From NCBI RefSeq assembly GCF_020532645.1, contig NZ_JAJAUZ010000013.1, positions 86,137 to 150,136 on the forward strand: DNA of 64,000 nucleotides, given 5' to 3'. Below, piece after piece: positions 43,948-54,618 of this stretch. The DNA is from Streptomyces bambusae (GTDB lineage Bacteria > Actinomycetota > Actinomycetes > Streptomycetales > Streptomycetaceae). The position numbers and the translations under genes are program-made. The first letter of the stretch is position 1. Every line of letters begins with the position of its first letter. The notes below the pieces were generated by a model. That model saw only the letters and a program-made list of their open reading frames with translations. It made no database searches and was not told the DNA's origin.

Positions 43948-44781
43948 TCAGAGTCTGTGGACGGTGCGGGCGCTGAGGTCGACGACGAGCGAGCGGACGT
44001 CGATCCACGGGCCGTTCTTGACCTTCAGGAAGAGCCGGGCGCAGCGGTGCCTGCCGCAGTCGGTCACGGCGGCGGGGCCCGGGTTCTCGCCGTCGACCCG
44101 GTAGATCAGCGCGTTCTTCAGGGAGAGCTGCTCCGGCTTGGTGAGCTTCTTGCCGGTGGCGTCCCGGTAGTCCTTGCGCAGCCCCTCGCCCTGCTTGGAG
44201 GCGATGATGAGCTTGACGGCCTCGACGGCCTCTTCGCGGGCGATGGGCGGCTGCACGCCCTGCTGGACGTCGGTGGACTCGACCTTGCCGGTGTCGAGGT
44301 TGACCACGGAGGTCTTGAGCGAGTCGGTCTTGTAGTCGTACGAGGTGACCTGGGCGCGGCGGGGCGCGCGGCCCCGGCTCACGTCCTCGGGGCGCAGCTC
44401 GGCGAGGTCGGTGGCGAGCCACTGCGGTCCCTGGCCGCCGCGGGCGTTCTCGGCCTTCATGCCGGCGGGACCGAGGGCGAGGGTCTTCACCCGGTCGAGT
44501 TCGGAGTCGGTGAGCGGGTCGCGGCCGAAGCCCTTCGCCTGCTCGGCGGGCGCGGCCTCGACCGTGCCCGGGTGGACGTTCTGCAGGCCCTGCGGGGCGC
44601 CCCCGCCGGCGGCCTCGGTGACCGCGCCGGTGCCGTTCGCGCCGCCCTTGCCGTCCCGGCCGCTGCCCGCGGCGTCCGCGGAGCCGGGCAGGGTGACGCC
44701 GATCGCCACGGCGGTTCCGGTGACCGCGATGGCCGCGCCGGCCAGCAGCTTCCCCAGATGGCGGCGTACTGTTATGTGCAC
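43948..44781 (-). CDS. Secreted protein resembling copper amine oxidase N2/N3 domains
   Basis: The 277-residue secreted protein has a signal (LLAGAAIAVTGTAVAIGVTL) and two small domains. DPLTDSELDRVKTLALGP resembles the start of the amine oxidase N2 domain. VVNLDTGKVESTDVQQGVQPPIAREEAVEAVKLI resembles the N3 domain that normally precedes the catalytic domain in one chain. Since the catalytic domain is the next gene, the two may form one enzyme. The GTG start follows GGGGGAAA. Databases may list it only as a Tat-signal or hypothetical protein. Confidence 0.7.
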   Translation of the reverse strand: MHITVRRHLGKLLAGAAIAVTGTAVAIGVTLPGSADAAGSGRDGKGGANGTGAVTEAAGGGAPQGLQNVHPGTVEAAPAEQAKGFGRDPLTDSELDRVKTLALGPAGMKAENARGGQGPQWLATDLAELRPEDVSRGRAPRRAQVTSYDYKTDSLKTSVVNLDTGKVESTDVQQGVQPPIAREEAVEAVKLIIASKQGEGLRKDYRDATGKKLTKPEQLSLKNALIYRVDGENPGPAAVTDCGRHRCARLFLKVKNGPWIDVRSLVVDLSARTVHRL

Positions 44782-44796
44782 ATTTCCCCCTTACAT

Positions 44797-44811
44797 GCAT
44801 ACCTGGTATGC
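44797..44811. promoter_or_regulatory. 15-bp palindrome GCATACCTGGTATGC between amine oxidase N-domain and glgX
   Basis: Seven-base perfect arms flank one central base. It lies 16 bp upstream of the N-domain gene start and about 110 bp upstream of glgX, in a 141-bp divergent intergenic region. It is a good candidate operator for a dimeric regulator of one or both genes; the regulator is not in the window. Confidence 0.5.
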
Positions 44812-44922
44812 GTGGTCACCCGGTAGGACGGTCCCAAGTCCCCCCGGGTTGCCCCGCTTTCGGGGAAGATCTGGCGAAGGAAAAGACCCAGATGCCGGAT
44901 CAGGATCGGAAGAGTCACATAT

Positions 44923-47021
<2,099 letters not shown>

Positions 47022-47037
<16 letters not shown>

Positions 47038-48305
47038 GCGCGGCCGCCGGGGCCGCCGGGGGTCTCCGAGGCCGCCGGGCCGCGCCGGGTGTGGGTGGTG
47101 CGGCCCGGCGGTACGCGGGTGAAGAGGGCCAGGGCCAGGCAGAGCGCGGCGGCGACGACGGCGACCAGGAAGGCGCCGGAGGGGCCGTGGTGTTCGGCGA
47201 GCCGGCCGGAGAGGGCGAGCGCGAGGGCCTGGCCGGCCACCAGCGAGCTGGCGGCGAAGGCCGTCGACTCGGCCAGCCGGGCCGGGGCCACCGCCCGCTC
47301 GGTGAGGGCGAACGCGGTGATCAGGTGCGGGGCGTAGGCCGCGCCGAGCACGACGACGACCGCGTACAGCCCCGCCAGCGAGTCGGTGACCAGGAGCGGT
47401 GCGGACAGCACGAGGGCGGCGGCGGTGGCGGCCCGCCAGCGCAGCCGCAGCCCGAAGCGGGCGGGCAGGGCGCCCAGCGCCAGCCCGACGGCCGCACTGA
47501 CCACCCCCATCGCCGCGTACACGAGTCCGGCCTGCTCCGGCACCCCGAGCCGGTCGGTGAGCGCGGCGATCCCGGCCTGGCAGGCGCCGAACATGGCGCC
47601 CTGGAGGGCGAGCGAACCGCGCAGCGCGTACACCACACCGGGGTGCCGGCGGCGGGCGGCGGCCTCCTTCGGCAGCCGGGCGGCGGGGGTGCCGGCGGTC
47701 GCGGCTGCGGTCGGGTGCAGGGCGAAGGCGGTGCCGAAACCTGCGACGAGGGCGGCCGCGCCGCCGAGGGCCACCGCCGGGTGGGCGACGAGCGCGGCCA
47801 GACCGACGAGGGCCGGGCCGAAGACGAACGAGATCTCGTCGAGGGTGCCCTCCAGCGAGTGGACGGCCGCGACGACCGGCTCGTCGGCCCCGGCCCGGTG
47901 CGCGAGGGCCACGGACCGGGTCCGGGCCAGCGGCCCGATCAGCGGGACGGAGGCGCCGGCCACGGCGCCGACGGCCGCCAGCCCGGTGGTCCCGAGGCCT
48001 GCCAGGGCGCCCGCGACGAGGGCGGCGGTCGCCACGGCGTTGACGGCGGCCGCGGCCAGGACGACGGGGCGCTGGCCGCGGCGGTCGGCGCACCGGCCGA
48101 GCAGCGGCCCGCAGACGACCTGCCCGGCGGACAGGGCGCCGCCGACGATACCGGCGGTCGCGAGCGAGCCGCTGGTCTCGGCGACCAGCAGGACGGTGCC
48201 GAACTGGACCATGGCGACGGGCAGTCGGGCGAAGAACGAGACGAGCGGGAGCAGGGGCCCGGTCAGGGCGATGACACGGCGATAGGTGAGGACGGTTCCA
48301 GCCAC
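47022..48305 (-). CDS. MFS transporter
   Basis: The 427-residue membrane protein has about twelve hydrophobic segments. The MFS loop motif is seen in LLGRCADRRGQRPVVL between helices 2 and 3, and a second-half equivalent near ALGALPARFGLRLRWRAA. It is a drug-efflux-type major facilitator, substrate unknown. The GTG start precedes a short N-terminus. Its end overlaps the end of glgX by 16 bp, and its start is 82 bp from the divergent treY. Confidence 0.86.
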
Positions 48306-48387
48306 TCGATGAACGCTAACGCGCTGGAGTCACCCGGATGCACTGGGCAATGGCACGGAATTCCGGCAGCTGGGTACGTACGTTCTC

Positions 48388-50859
48388 ATGACCCCGGAGT
48401 ACCTCAGCGAGATTCCGACGGACCGTCAGCGGCCCGTGCCCCACCGGCCGCCGGTGCCGCCGACCGCGACCTACCGGCTCCAGCTGCAGCCGGAGTTCCC
48501 GTTCGCGGCGGCGGAGGCGGCGGTGCCGTACCTGGCCGCGCTGGGCGTCTCGCACCTGCACCTGTCGCCGGTGCTGGAGGCGGTGCCGGGATCCTCGCAC
48601 GGGTACGACGTGGTGGACCACACCCGGGTGCGGGCCGAGCTGGGCGGTGAGACCGGGCTGCGGGCGCTGGCCGGGACGGCCCGGGCGCACGGGCTGGGCC
48701 TGGTCCTCGACATCGTCCCCAACCACATGGCGCTGCCGGTCCCCGAGCGGCTCAGCCGACCGCTGTGGGAGGTGCTGCGCGAGGGTCCGGGGTCGTCGTA
48801 CGCCCGCTGGTTCGACATCGACTGGGCGGCGGGCGGGGACCGGCTGCTGCTGCCGGTGCTGCACGGGCCGCTGCCCGGGGAGCTGGCCCACCTGCTGCCG
48901 GACCCTGCGGCGGGCGTGCTGCGCTACCGCGACCACGAGTTCCCGCTGCGCGCCGGGACCGCGCACCTGCCGCTGCCCGAGCTGCTGGCCGCCCAGTGGT
49001 ACCGGCTGGGCTGGTGGCGGCTGGCCCGCACCGAGCTGAACTACCGGCGGTTCTTCACCGTCTCGGAGCTGATGGGGCTCCGGGTGGAGGATCCGGAGGT
49101 CTTCGCCGCCACCCACGGCAAGGTGCTGGAGCTGCTGCGCGACGGGGTCGCCGACGGGCTGCGGATCGACCACCCGGACGGGCTCGCGGACCCGGCGGCC
49201 TACCTGCGCCGGCTGGCGGCGGAGACCGGCGGCCGGTGGACGGTGGTGGAGAAGATCCTGTCCCGGCAGGAGCGGCTTCCCGCCGACTGGCCGGTGGCGG
49301 GCACCACCGGGTACGACGCCCTGCACCGGCTGGACGGCCTGTTCGCCGACCCGGACGGGGTGCGCGCCCTGGAGCGGCTGCACCGCGCGTACACGGGGGC
49401 GGCGCCGGACGCCGGCGGCGAGTGGGCGGCCACGGCCCGGCGGGCGGGCGCCGAGGTGGCCGGGCACGACCTGGCCGCGGAGACGGCCGCGCTGGTCCGG
49501 CTGGCGGAGCCGCACGCCGCCGCCCGCGACCACGCGCCGTGGGCACTGCGGACCGCGGTCCGCGAACTGCTCCTCGCGCTGCCCGTCTACCGGCCCTATC
49601 CGGGGCCGGACGCGGCGGCCCTGCTGCCGCCGGCGGCGGTGGCAGCGGCCCGGGCGGCGTTCGCCGTGCCCGCCGAGGCGGCCGCGGTGGACTGCGTACG
49701 GGAGCTGGCGCTGGGCGGGGACGCGGCGTTCGCGGCCCGGTTCGCGCAGACCGCGGCGGCGCTGCGGGCCAAGGCGCTGGAGGACCGGGCCTTCTACCGG
49801 TACGCGCCGCTGCTGTCGGCGACCGAGGTCGGCGGGGATCCGGCCCGGCCGGTGTGCCCGCCCGCCGAGTTCCATGCGTACTGCGCGCGGATGGCCCGGG
49901 ACTGGCCGCTGGGCGGCACGGTGCTCTCCACGCACGACACCAAGCGCAGCGGTGACGTCCGGGCCCGGGTGTCGGTGCTGTCGCAACTTCCGCAGCGGTG
50001 GGCGGAGTTCCTGGCGGCGGTGCCGGCCGGGCCGGACCCGCAGCTGGTGTGGACGGCCTGGCAGACGGCGCTGGGCCTGGGCGGAGTGGACCGCGGCCGG
50101 CTGACGGCGGCCCTGCTGAAGGGGGCCCGGGAGGCGGCCCTGCGCACCGGCTGGACCGAGCCGGACGAGGCGTACGAGGCACAGCTCGCGTCGTACGTGG
50201 CGGAGATGCCGGAGGCGGAGCCGGCCGCGCTGGCCGCACTGGCCGCGGACCTGGCCCCGCACGCGCGGGTGAACGCGCTGGGGGCGGCGCTGCTCCAGCT
50301 GACGATGCCGGGGGTGCCGGAGGTGTACCAGGGCTGCGAGGCGGACTACCGGGCGCTGGTGGACCCGGACAACCGGGCGCCGTTCCGCCCGCCGGCGCCG
50401 GACGAGAAGACGGCGGTGACCCGGGCGGCGCTGCGGCTGCGGCGCGCCCGACCGGAGCTGTTCGTCCCGCTGCCGGGCCGGCCCGGCCCCTCGGGCGGGT
50501 ACGAACCGGTCGCGGTCCGCGGCCCGGCGGCCGGCCACTGCCTGGCCTTCGTCCGCGGTGGCGGGGCCCTGACCGCGGTGACCCGGCTGTCGGCCCGGCT
50601 GGCGGCCGGCGGCGGCTGGCGGGACACGGCGCTGCGGCTGCCGGCGGGCCGGTGGCGCGCGGCGCTGGACGGGGATGCCTCCCGGGCCGGGGCTGCTTCC
50701 TCGGCCGAGGCTGCCTCCTCGGCCGTGGTGGCGGACCCCTCGGCGGCACCCCCGGAAGCGGAGGGTCCGGTGTCGTTCGAGGGCCCGGCGTGGGTTCCGC
50801 TGCGGACGCTGTTCGACGTCTTGCCGGTGACCCTTCTCGTACGGGAGTACGACTGCTGA
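48388..50859 (+). CDS. treY: Malto-oligosyltrehalose synthase TreY
   Basis: The 823-residue GH13 enzyme begins with the conserved ATYRLQLQPEFPFAAAEAAVPYLAALGVSHLHLSP. It carries LVLDIVPNHMA, ADGLRIDHPDGLADP (nucleophile), WTVVEKILSRQERLP (acid/base) and LSTHDTKRSGDVRAR, all TreY hallmarks. It isomerises the reducing-end linkage of maltooligosaccharides to alpha,alpha-1,1. Near the C-terminus (about 50680-50765) there is an Ala/Ser-rich repetitive insertion (SRAGAASSAEAASSAVVAD), probably a flexible linker. It acts with TreZ and TreX in the window. Confidence 0.95.
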   Translation: MTPEYLSEIPTDRQRPVPHRPPVPPTATYRLQLQPEFPFAAAEAAVPYLAALGVSHLHLSPVLEAVPGSSHGYDVVDHTRVRAELGGETGLRALAGTARAHGLGLVLDIVPNHMALPVPERLSRPLWEVLREGPGSSYARWFDIDWAAGGDRLLLPVLHGPLPGELAHLLPDPAAGVLRYRDHEFPLRAGTAHLPLPELLAAQWYRLGWWRLARTELNYRRFFTVSELMGLRVEDPEVFAATHGKVLELLRDGVADGLRIDHPDGLADPAAYLRRLAAETGGRWTVVEKILSRQERLPADWPVAGTTGYDALHRLDGLFADPDGVRALERLHRAYTGAAPDAGGEWAATARRAGAEVAGHDLAAETAALVRLAEPHAAARDHAPWALRTAVRELLLALPVYRPYPGPDAAALLPPAAVAAARAAFAVPAEAAAVDCVRELALGGDAAFAARFAQTAAALRAKALEDRAFYRYAPLLSATEVGGDPARPVCPPAEFHAYCARMARDWPLGGTVLSTHDTKRSGDVRARVSVLSQLPQRWAEFLAAVPAGPDPQLVWTAWQTALGLGGVDRGRLTAALLKGAREAALRTGWTEPDEAYEAQLASYVAEMPEAEPAALAALAADLAPHARVNALGAALLQLTMPGVPEVYQGCEADYRALVDPDNRAPFRPPAPDEKTAVTRAALRLRRARPELFVPLPGRPGPSGGYEPVAVRGPAAGHCLAFVRGGGALTAVTRLSARLAAGGGWRDTALRLPAGRWRAALDGDASRAGAASSAEAASSAVVADPSAAPPEAEGPVSFEGPAWVPLRTLFDVLPVTLLVREYDC

Positions 50860-50934
50860 GCGCCCCCGTCGCAGCATGGCAACAGGACCCGTCCGGGAGC
50901 AGTACGCGGCGCGTGCGAGGGGCACCACAACGGG

Positions 50935-52209
50935 GTGACCCTTTCCCGAGACACGCGCTATCCCACCGCGCACGAACTGGCCCTGACCGCACGGGCCCTC
51001 GCCGACGAACACCCGGGCCTGGTCCGGCTGCGGCGGGCCGGCACCTCCCGGGCGGGCCGCCCGCTGTGGGTGCTGTCCGCCGGACGGGAGTCGGTGCCCG
51101 CACCCGGCGGCGCGGGCACCCGCGACGTGCTGGTGGTGGCCGGTGCCCACGCCAACGAACCGGCCGGCGGCCCGACCGCCCTGGCGCTGGCCCGGCAGGT
51201 GGCCGCCGACCCCGCCCTGCGGGCGGGCGCCACCTGGCACTTCCTGCTCTGCGCCGACCCGGACGGCGCGGCCCTGCACCGTACGCCGCGGCCGTACACC
51301 CTGCTCGACTACCACCGGAACTTCTTCCGCCCGCCCGGGCCCGAACAGCCCGAGTGGGCGCCGTCTTTACTGGCCGCGGACCGGCTGCCGCCGGAGACCC
51401 GGGCCCTGCTGGAACTGATCGACGAGGTGCGGCCGGCCCTTCAGGTCTCCCTGCACGGCACCGACCTCGGCGGCAGCTGGGTACAGCTGACCCGGGACAT
51501 ACCGGGGCTGGCCGAACCGTTCGGGAAGTCGGCCGCCGAGCTGCGCATCCCGCTGGAGACGAGCGCCTCGGACGCCGCCGGCTGGCCCTCGCCGGGACCG
51601 GGGGTCTTCGTGATGCCGGAGCCGGGCGCCGACGGCGCCGGGCCGTTCCACCCCGAGGACACCCGGCTCAGCACCTGGTACCACGCCCACCGGTACGGCG
51701 GCACCACCGCGGTCGTCGAGGTCCCGATGTGGGCGAGCGACCTGGTGGACGACCCGGCCCCGCACCCCGACCCGCGGCGGGCCCTCGGCCTGCTGGCCGG
51801 CCGGCTCGACGCCCAGGCCCGCCAGGTCGGCACCGCACTGGCCCGGGTCCGCCCGGGACTGCCCGCGGACCCCGCGGCCGCCCGGCTGCTGCGCGCCGTG
51901 GACTGGACCCTCGCCCTCATCCCGCGGATCGCCGAGGAGTGGCGCACCGCCGCCCCGGCCGAGGCCAGCGAGGCGTACGTCGGTTCCATCGACGCCTTCG
52001 GCCGCCGCCTGGTGCTGCGCGCCGCCGCCATGCTCCTGCGTGCCGCCGGCCCCCGCGCCGCCCCCGATCTGGACCGCCTCCTCACCGACGGCTGCGCCGC
52101 CTTCGCCACCCACTTCGGCGCCCGCTGGGTCCCCCTGGCCACCCAGGTCGAACACCAGACCCGCACGGTGGTGGCGGCGTACGGGCTGGTGGCGGGGGTC
52201 CCGCGCTGA
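50935..52209 (+). CDS. M14-family zinc carboxypeptidase-like protein, TTA-containing
   Basis: The 424-residue protein shows the M14 zinc motif HxxE in VAGAHANEPAGGPT, the third ligand His in QVSLHGTDLGG, and a late Glu region TTAVVEVPMWA. No signal peptide is seen. It therefore resembles intracellular M14 peptidases or succinylglutamate-desuccinylase-like amidohydrolases. Codon 145 is TTA (51367-51369), the only in-frame leucine TTA found in the window. In Streptomyces it requires the bldA tRNA, so expression is probably developmental. GTG start. Confidence 0.85.
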   Translation: MTLSRDTRYPTAHELALTARALADEHPGLVRLRRAGTSRAGRPLWVLSAGRESVPAPGGAGTRDVLVVAGAHANEPAGGPTALALARQVAADPALRAGATWHFLLCADPDGAALHRTPRPYTLLDYHRNFFRPPGPEQPEWAPSLLAADRLPPETRALLELIDEVRPALQVSLHGTDLGGSWVQLTRDIPGLAEPFGKSAAELRIPLETSASDAAGWPSPGPGVFVMPEPGADGAGPFHPEDTRLSTWYHAHRYGGTTAVVEVPMWASDLVDDPAPHPDPRRALGLLAGRLDAQARQVGTALARVRPGLPADPAAARLLRAVDWTLALIPRIAEEWRTAAPAEASEAYVGSIDAFGRRLVLRAAAMLLRAAGPRAAPDLDRLLTDGCAAFATHFGARWVPLATQVEHQTRTVVAAYGLVAGVPR

Positions 52210-52214
52210 CCGGG

Positions 52215-52451
52215 TCACGACCAGTCCTTCAAGGCGGTGTTGACCGGGGTGCCGTCCGTCCTGACGCAGTGGGTGTGCCAGTACGTGACGAGCGGGGGCA
52301 GGCCGTCCGGGCGGCTGCGCATCCGCCGCCGCACGAGGGCGCCCGCCGGTACGGGCAGCAGGCACCCGGGGCAGATCTCGGGTGTGCTCGTGTAAGTGCT
52401 GTACTCGAACCGGTCCGCCATGCAGTCGGACACTGCTTCGTCCCCGGACAT
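52215..52451 (-). CDS. Small CxxC zinc-ribbon-like protein
   Basis: The 78-residue protein carries a PEICPGC pair and a downstream HTHC, a four-ligand zinc-binding pattern. It has basic RRRMRSRPDGLPP between. ATG 52451 is chosen because GGAG stands five bases before; two further in-frame starts upstream would add one or two Met. Homologues of this type occur beside XRE-DUF397 genes in actinomycetes; the function is unknown. Confidence 0.65.
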   Translation of the reverse strand: MSGDEAVSDCMADRFEYSTYTSTPEICPGCLLPVPAGALVRRRMRSRPDGLPPLVTYWHTHCVRTDGTPVNTALKDWS

Positions 52452-52555
52452 CATCACTCCGTTCTGTAGTCATTCCGCTACCGAACGCGGACAGCGTGAC
52501 CTAGAGTCGAAGGACCCTTCAAGTGAGCACATGCGAAGGAAGGTTCGGGGTCAAC

Positions 52556-53395
52556 GTGGTCAACCGCAAGGAACTGAGGCCTGAGAGTGGACCTGCCGCG
52601 GCGTACGGGGCGCGAATCCGCGAGTTGAGAGAACTGCGGGGCTGGAAGCAGGAGGAGCTGGCCGCCCGCATGTCGTATTCAAGCCAGCACATCTCGGCCG
52701 TTGAAACTGCTCGCAAACCGCCAACCCTTCACTTCTCGCATAAAGCTGACCTCGTGTTCGGCACGACCGGAACGGCCGAGTCGTTTGAGCGCGAGTGGCG
52801 TGAGGCCCGGCACGGCGTCCTCCTCGAAGGGTTTCCGGAGTACGTGGTGCACGAGGGGCGGGCGGTCGAGATCCGCCTGTTCGAGATCGGCATCGTCCCT
52901 GGGCTCTTGCAAACGCCGGAGTACGCGCGCGTGTTGGCCAACAGCGCCGTGCGTCGAGGGGCGATCACGCCAGAGCAGGCCGATGAGCGGGTTGCGTTCC
53001 TTGCGCGGCGCCAAGCGGCGCTGGCGCGGCTCAACCCTCCGATGGTGTTCGTCGTGATGGACGAGAGTTGCATCTGTCGACCGGTGGGCGGTCCTGACGT
53101 GATGAGTGCCCAGCTGCAGAGACTGGCGGAGTATGCGGAGCTACCCACAACCGTGATCCAGGTGGCACCCTTCAGCATAGGAGAACGCCGCCCGTATGAC
53201 CTGCCGGTCAACCTGCTCACGTTGCCCGACCGATCCCTCGTTGCGTACGCCGAGTCGCAAGCGCAAGGTCATGTGGACCGCGAGAGCGCTTCGGTGCTGC
53301 CGATGCTGACGGCCTACCATCAGCTGCAGGCCGAATCGCTGTCCCAGGCGGCCTCTGTGGCCATGATCAACGAGGTACGAAAGGGCGCCCCGTGA
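52556..53395 (+). CDS. XRE-family regulator with DUF5753 domain
   Basis: The 279-residue protein has an N-terminal HTH (YGARIRELRELRGWKQEELAARMSYSSQHISAVETARKPP) and a DUF5753 domain (from about residue 90, with VPGLLQTPEYARVL and AELPTTVIQVAPF). The GTG start is preceded by GGAAGG about 12 nt away. This gene is less GC-biased than its neighbours, with many A/T third positions. Members of this family pair with DUF397 proteins such as the next gene, and are related to BldB/WhiJ-type developmental switches. Confidence 0.92.
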   Translation: MVNRKELRPESGPAAAYGARIRELRELRGWKQEELAARMSYSSQHISAVETARKPPTLHFSHKADLVFGTTGTAESFEREWREARHGVLLEGFPEYVVHEGRAVEIRLFEIGIVPGLLQTPEYARVLANSAVRRGAITPEQADERVAFLARRQAALARLNPPMVFVVMDESCICRPVGGPDVMSAQLQRLAEYAELPTTVIQVAPFSIGERRPYDLPVNLLTLPDRSLVAYAESQAQGHVDRESASVLPMLTAYHQLQAESLSQAASVAMINEVRKGAP

Positions 53396-53586
53396 CCGAC
53401 TCTCCCGACTCCCTGCGCTGGTTCAAGTCCAGCTACAGCAACAACGGCGGAAACTGCGTAGAAGTCGCCTCGCTCGGGACCTCGCTCGGTGTGGTGCTGG
53501 TCCGCGACAGCAAGGTTCCGGACGGCCCGCGGCTGGCCTTCACCCGTGACGGCTTCGCCGGCCTGGTCGCGCTCGCCAAGGGCTAG
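53392..53586 (+). CDS. DUF397 protein (WhiJ/BldB-associated small partner)
   Basis: The 64-residue protein shows the complete DUF397 pattern: LRWFKSSYSNNGGNCVEVA, a VLVRDSKVPDGPRLAF segment and a final FAGLVALAKG. It overlaps the XRE gene by four bases (GTGA) and is therefore coupled to it. In characterised pairs the DUF397 protein counteracts the cognate XRE repressor. Confidence 0.95.
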   Translation: MTDSPDSLRWFKSSYSNNGGNCVEVASLGTSLGVVLVRDSKVPDGPRLAFTRDGFAGLVALAKG

Positions 53587-53602
53587 ACCCCGACCGCCGG
53601 AT

Positions 53603-53643
53603 CGGCCCCGCTCGTATGCCTCGGAGGCGCACGAGCGGGGCCG
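53603..53643. terminator. Bidirectional hairpin after DUF397
   Basis: CGGCCCCGCTCGT and ACGAGCGGGGCCG are perfect 13-bp arms around a 15-bp loop that itself holds a small GCC/GGC stem. It lies between two convergent stops. Confidence 0.8.
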
Positions 53644-53662
53644 TCCTGCGTCGTGTCCGGAG

Positions 53663-54517
53663 TCAGAACGCGTGCCAGGTGGACGCGGTGTCCGAGGTGC
53701 GGAGGGTGTTCACGCGGTGGTGGAACTCGGTCCTGGCGGTGGGGGAGTGGCGGATGTGCTGGGAGAGCCAGGTGCAGCCGGCGAGTTCCCTCGCGGCGCG
53801 TAGGACTGCGCTGCCGGGCCACTGGCGGACGTCCCAGCCGTAGGTGGCGGTGAAGTCCTCGTACGAGGCGTCCGGCAGGCCGTAGCGGGCGCGTTGGAGG
53901 TCCATGACGACCAGGTCGTGTTCGCGGAGGTCGACGGAGAAGGTTTCCAGGTCGACCAGGACCGGGCCGGCGGGGGTGACGTGGACGTTGCGGGGGAGGG
54001 CGTCGCCGTGGACCGGGCCCGGGGGGAGGTGGGGGACGAGATCGGCCGCGGCGGCCGCGAGGGTGTCGCGGCGGGTGCGGAGGAAGGCCGCGTCCGCGGG
54101 GGAGACCGCGTCGCCGGCGAGGCGGAGCCAGCGGTCCACGCCGCCGAGCAGGTCGCGCCGGGGCAGGGTGAACGGCGGCGGGTCCAGCGCGTGCACCCGG
54201 CGCAGCAGCGCGGCCAGGTCCCGGGGCCCGGCGGGGCGGACGGCGGGCGGCAGGCGGTGCCAGAGGGTGACCGGGTGCCCCGAGACGAGCCGCGCCTCCG
54301 GCTCGGCGGCCCGTACCGCGGGGACGCCCGCCGCGGCCAGCCACTCCGACACGGCCACCTCCCGCGCGGCCCGGGCCAGCAGCTCGGGGGCCCGGCCGAC
54401 CTTCACCACCAGGTCCCCCGCCGCGAAGACCGCGTTCTCGCCGAGCGCGAGGAGCTCCGTGCCCGCCGTGGCCACCCCGGCCGCCGCGAGCACTTCCCGT
54501 GCGCGTGCCTCGTCCAT
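53663..54517 (-). CDS. Aminoglycoside phosphotransferase (APH)-family protein
   Basis: The 284-residue protein has a kinase-like fold: the catalytic loop [13 protein letters not shown], the metal-binding Asp in [13 protein letters not shown] and an N-lobe lysine in [13 protein letters not shown]. The family phosphorylates aminoglycosides, choline, homoserine or other small alcohols, and resistance should not be assumed. The start at ATG 54517 gives the natural N-terminus; the ribosome binding site (GAGGGG) is distant. It is divergent from the macrolide glycosyltransferase. Confidence 0.85.
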   Translation of the reverse strand: MDEARAREVLAAAGVATAGTELLALGENAVFAAGDLVVKVGRAPELLARAAREVAVSEWLAAAGVPAVRAAEPEARLVSGHPVTLWHRLPPAVRPAGPRDLAALLRRVHALDPPPFTLPRRDLLGGVDRWLRLAGDAVSPADAAFLRTRRDTLAAAAADLVPHLPPGPVHGDALPRNVHVTPAGPVLVDLETFSVDLREHDLVVMDLQRARYGLPDASYEDFTATYGWDVRQWPGSAVLRAARELAGCTWLSQHIRHSPTARTEFHHRVNTLRTSDTASTWHAF

Positions 54518-54582
54518 GCCGGCCGTCACCCCTCGTCGGTCCGTTCCCGCAGCCCAGTCTCGCACCGGATGATCGAAAACTC

Positions 54583-54612
54583 TTGCAACGAGACGTCTCG
54601 TCTCGCTATAGT
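54583..54612 (+). promoter_or_regulatory. mgt promoter with embedded palindrome, leaderless
   Basis: TTGCAA (54583-54588) and TATAGT (54607-54612) have 18-bp spacing, and a start seven bases later coincides with the A of the ATG at 54619. No Shine-Dalgarno sequence exists. Confidence 0.6.
54588..54601. promoter_or_regulatory. 14-bp palindrome ACGAGACGTCTCGT, candidate operator
   Basis: Perfect palindrome lying between the -35 and -10 of the mgt promoter. Binding of a TetR-like dimer would block polymerase directly. The divergent phosphotransferase gene is 71 bp away and could share control. Confidence 0.55.
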
Positions 54613-54618
54613 CCTTGC

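Noticed and set aside
42572..44800. One long reading frame joining the amine oxidase and the upstream secreted protein
   Set aside because: The upstream part of the long frame is the wrong frame of the N-domain gene; the real catalytic gene begins at its own signal peptide at 43882.
53663..54517. Aminoglycoside resistance gene
   Set aside because: The fold is shared by many small-molecule kinases and nothing shows aminoglycoside specificity.
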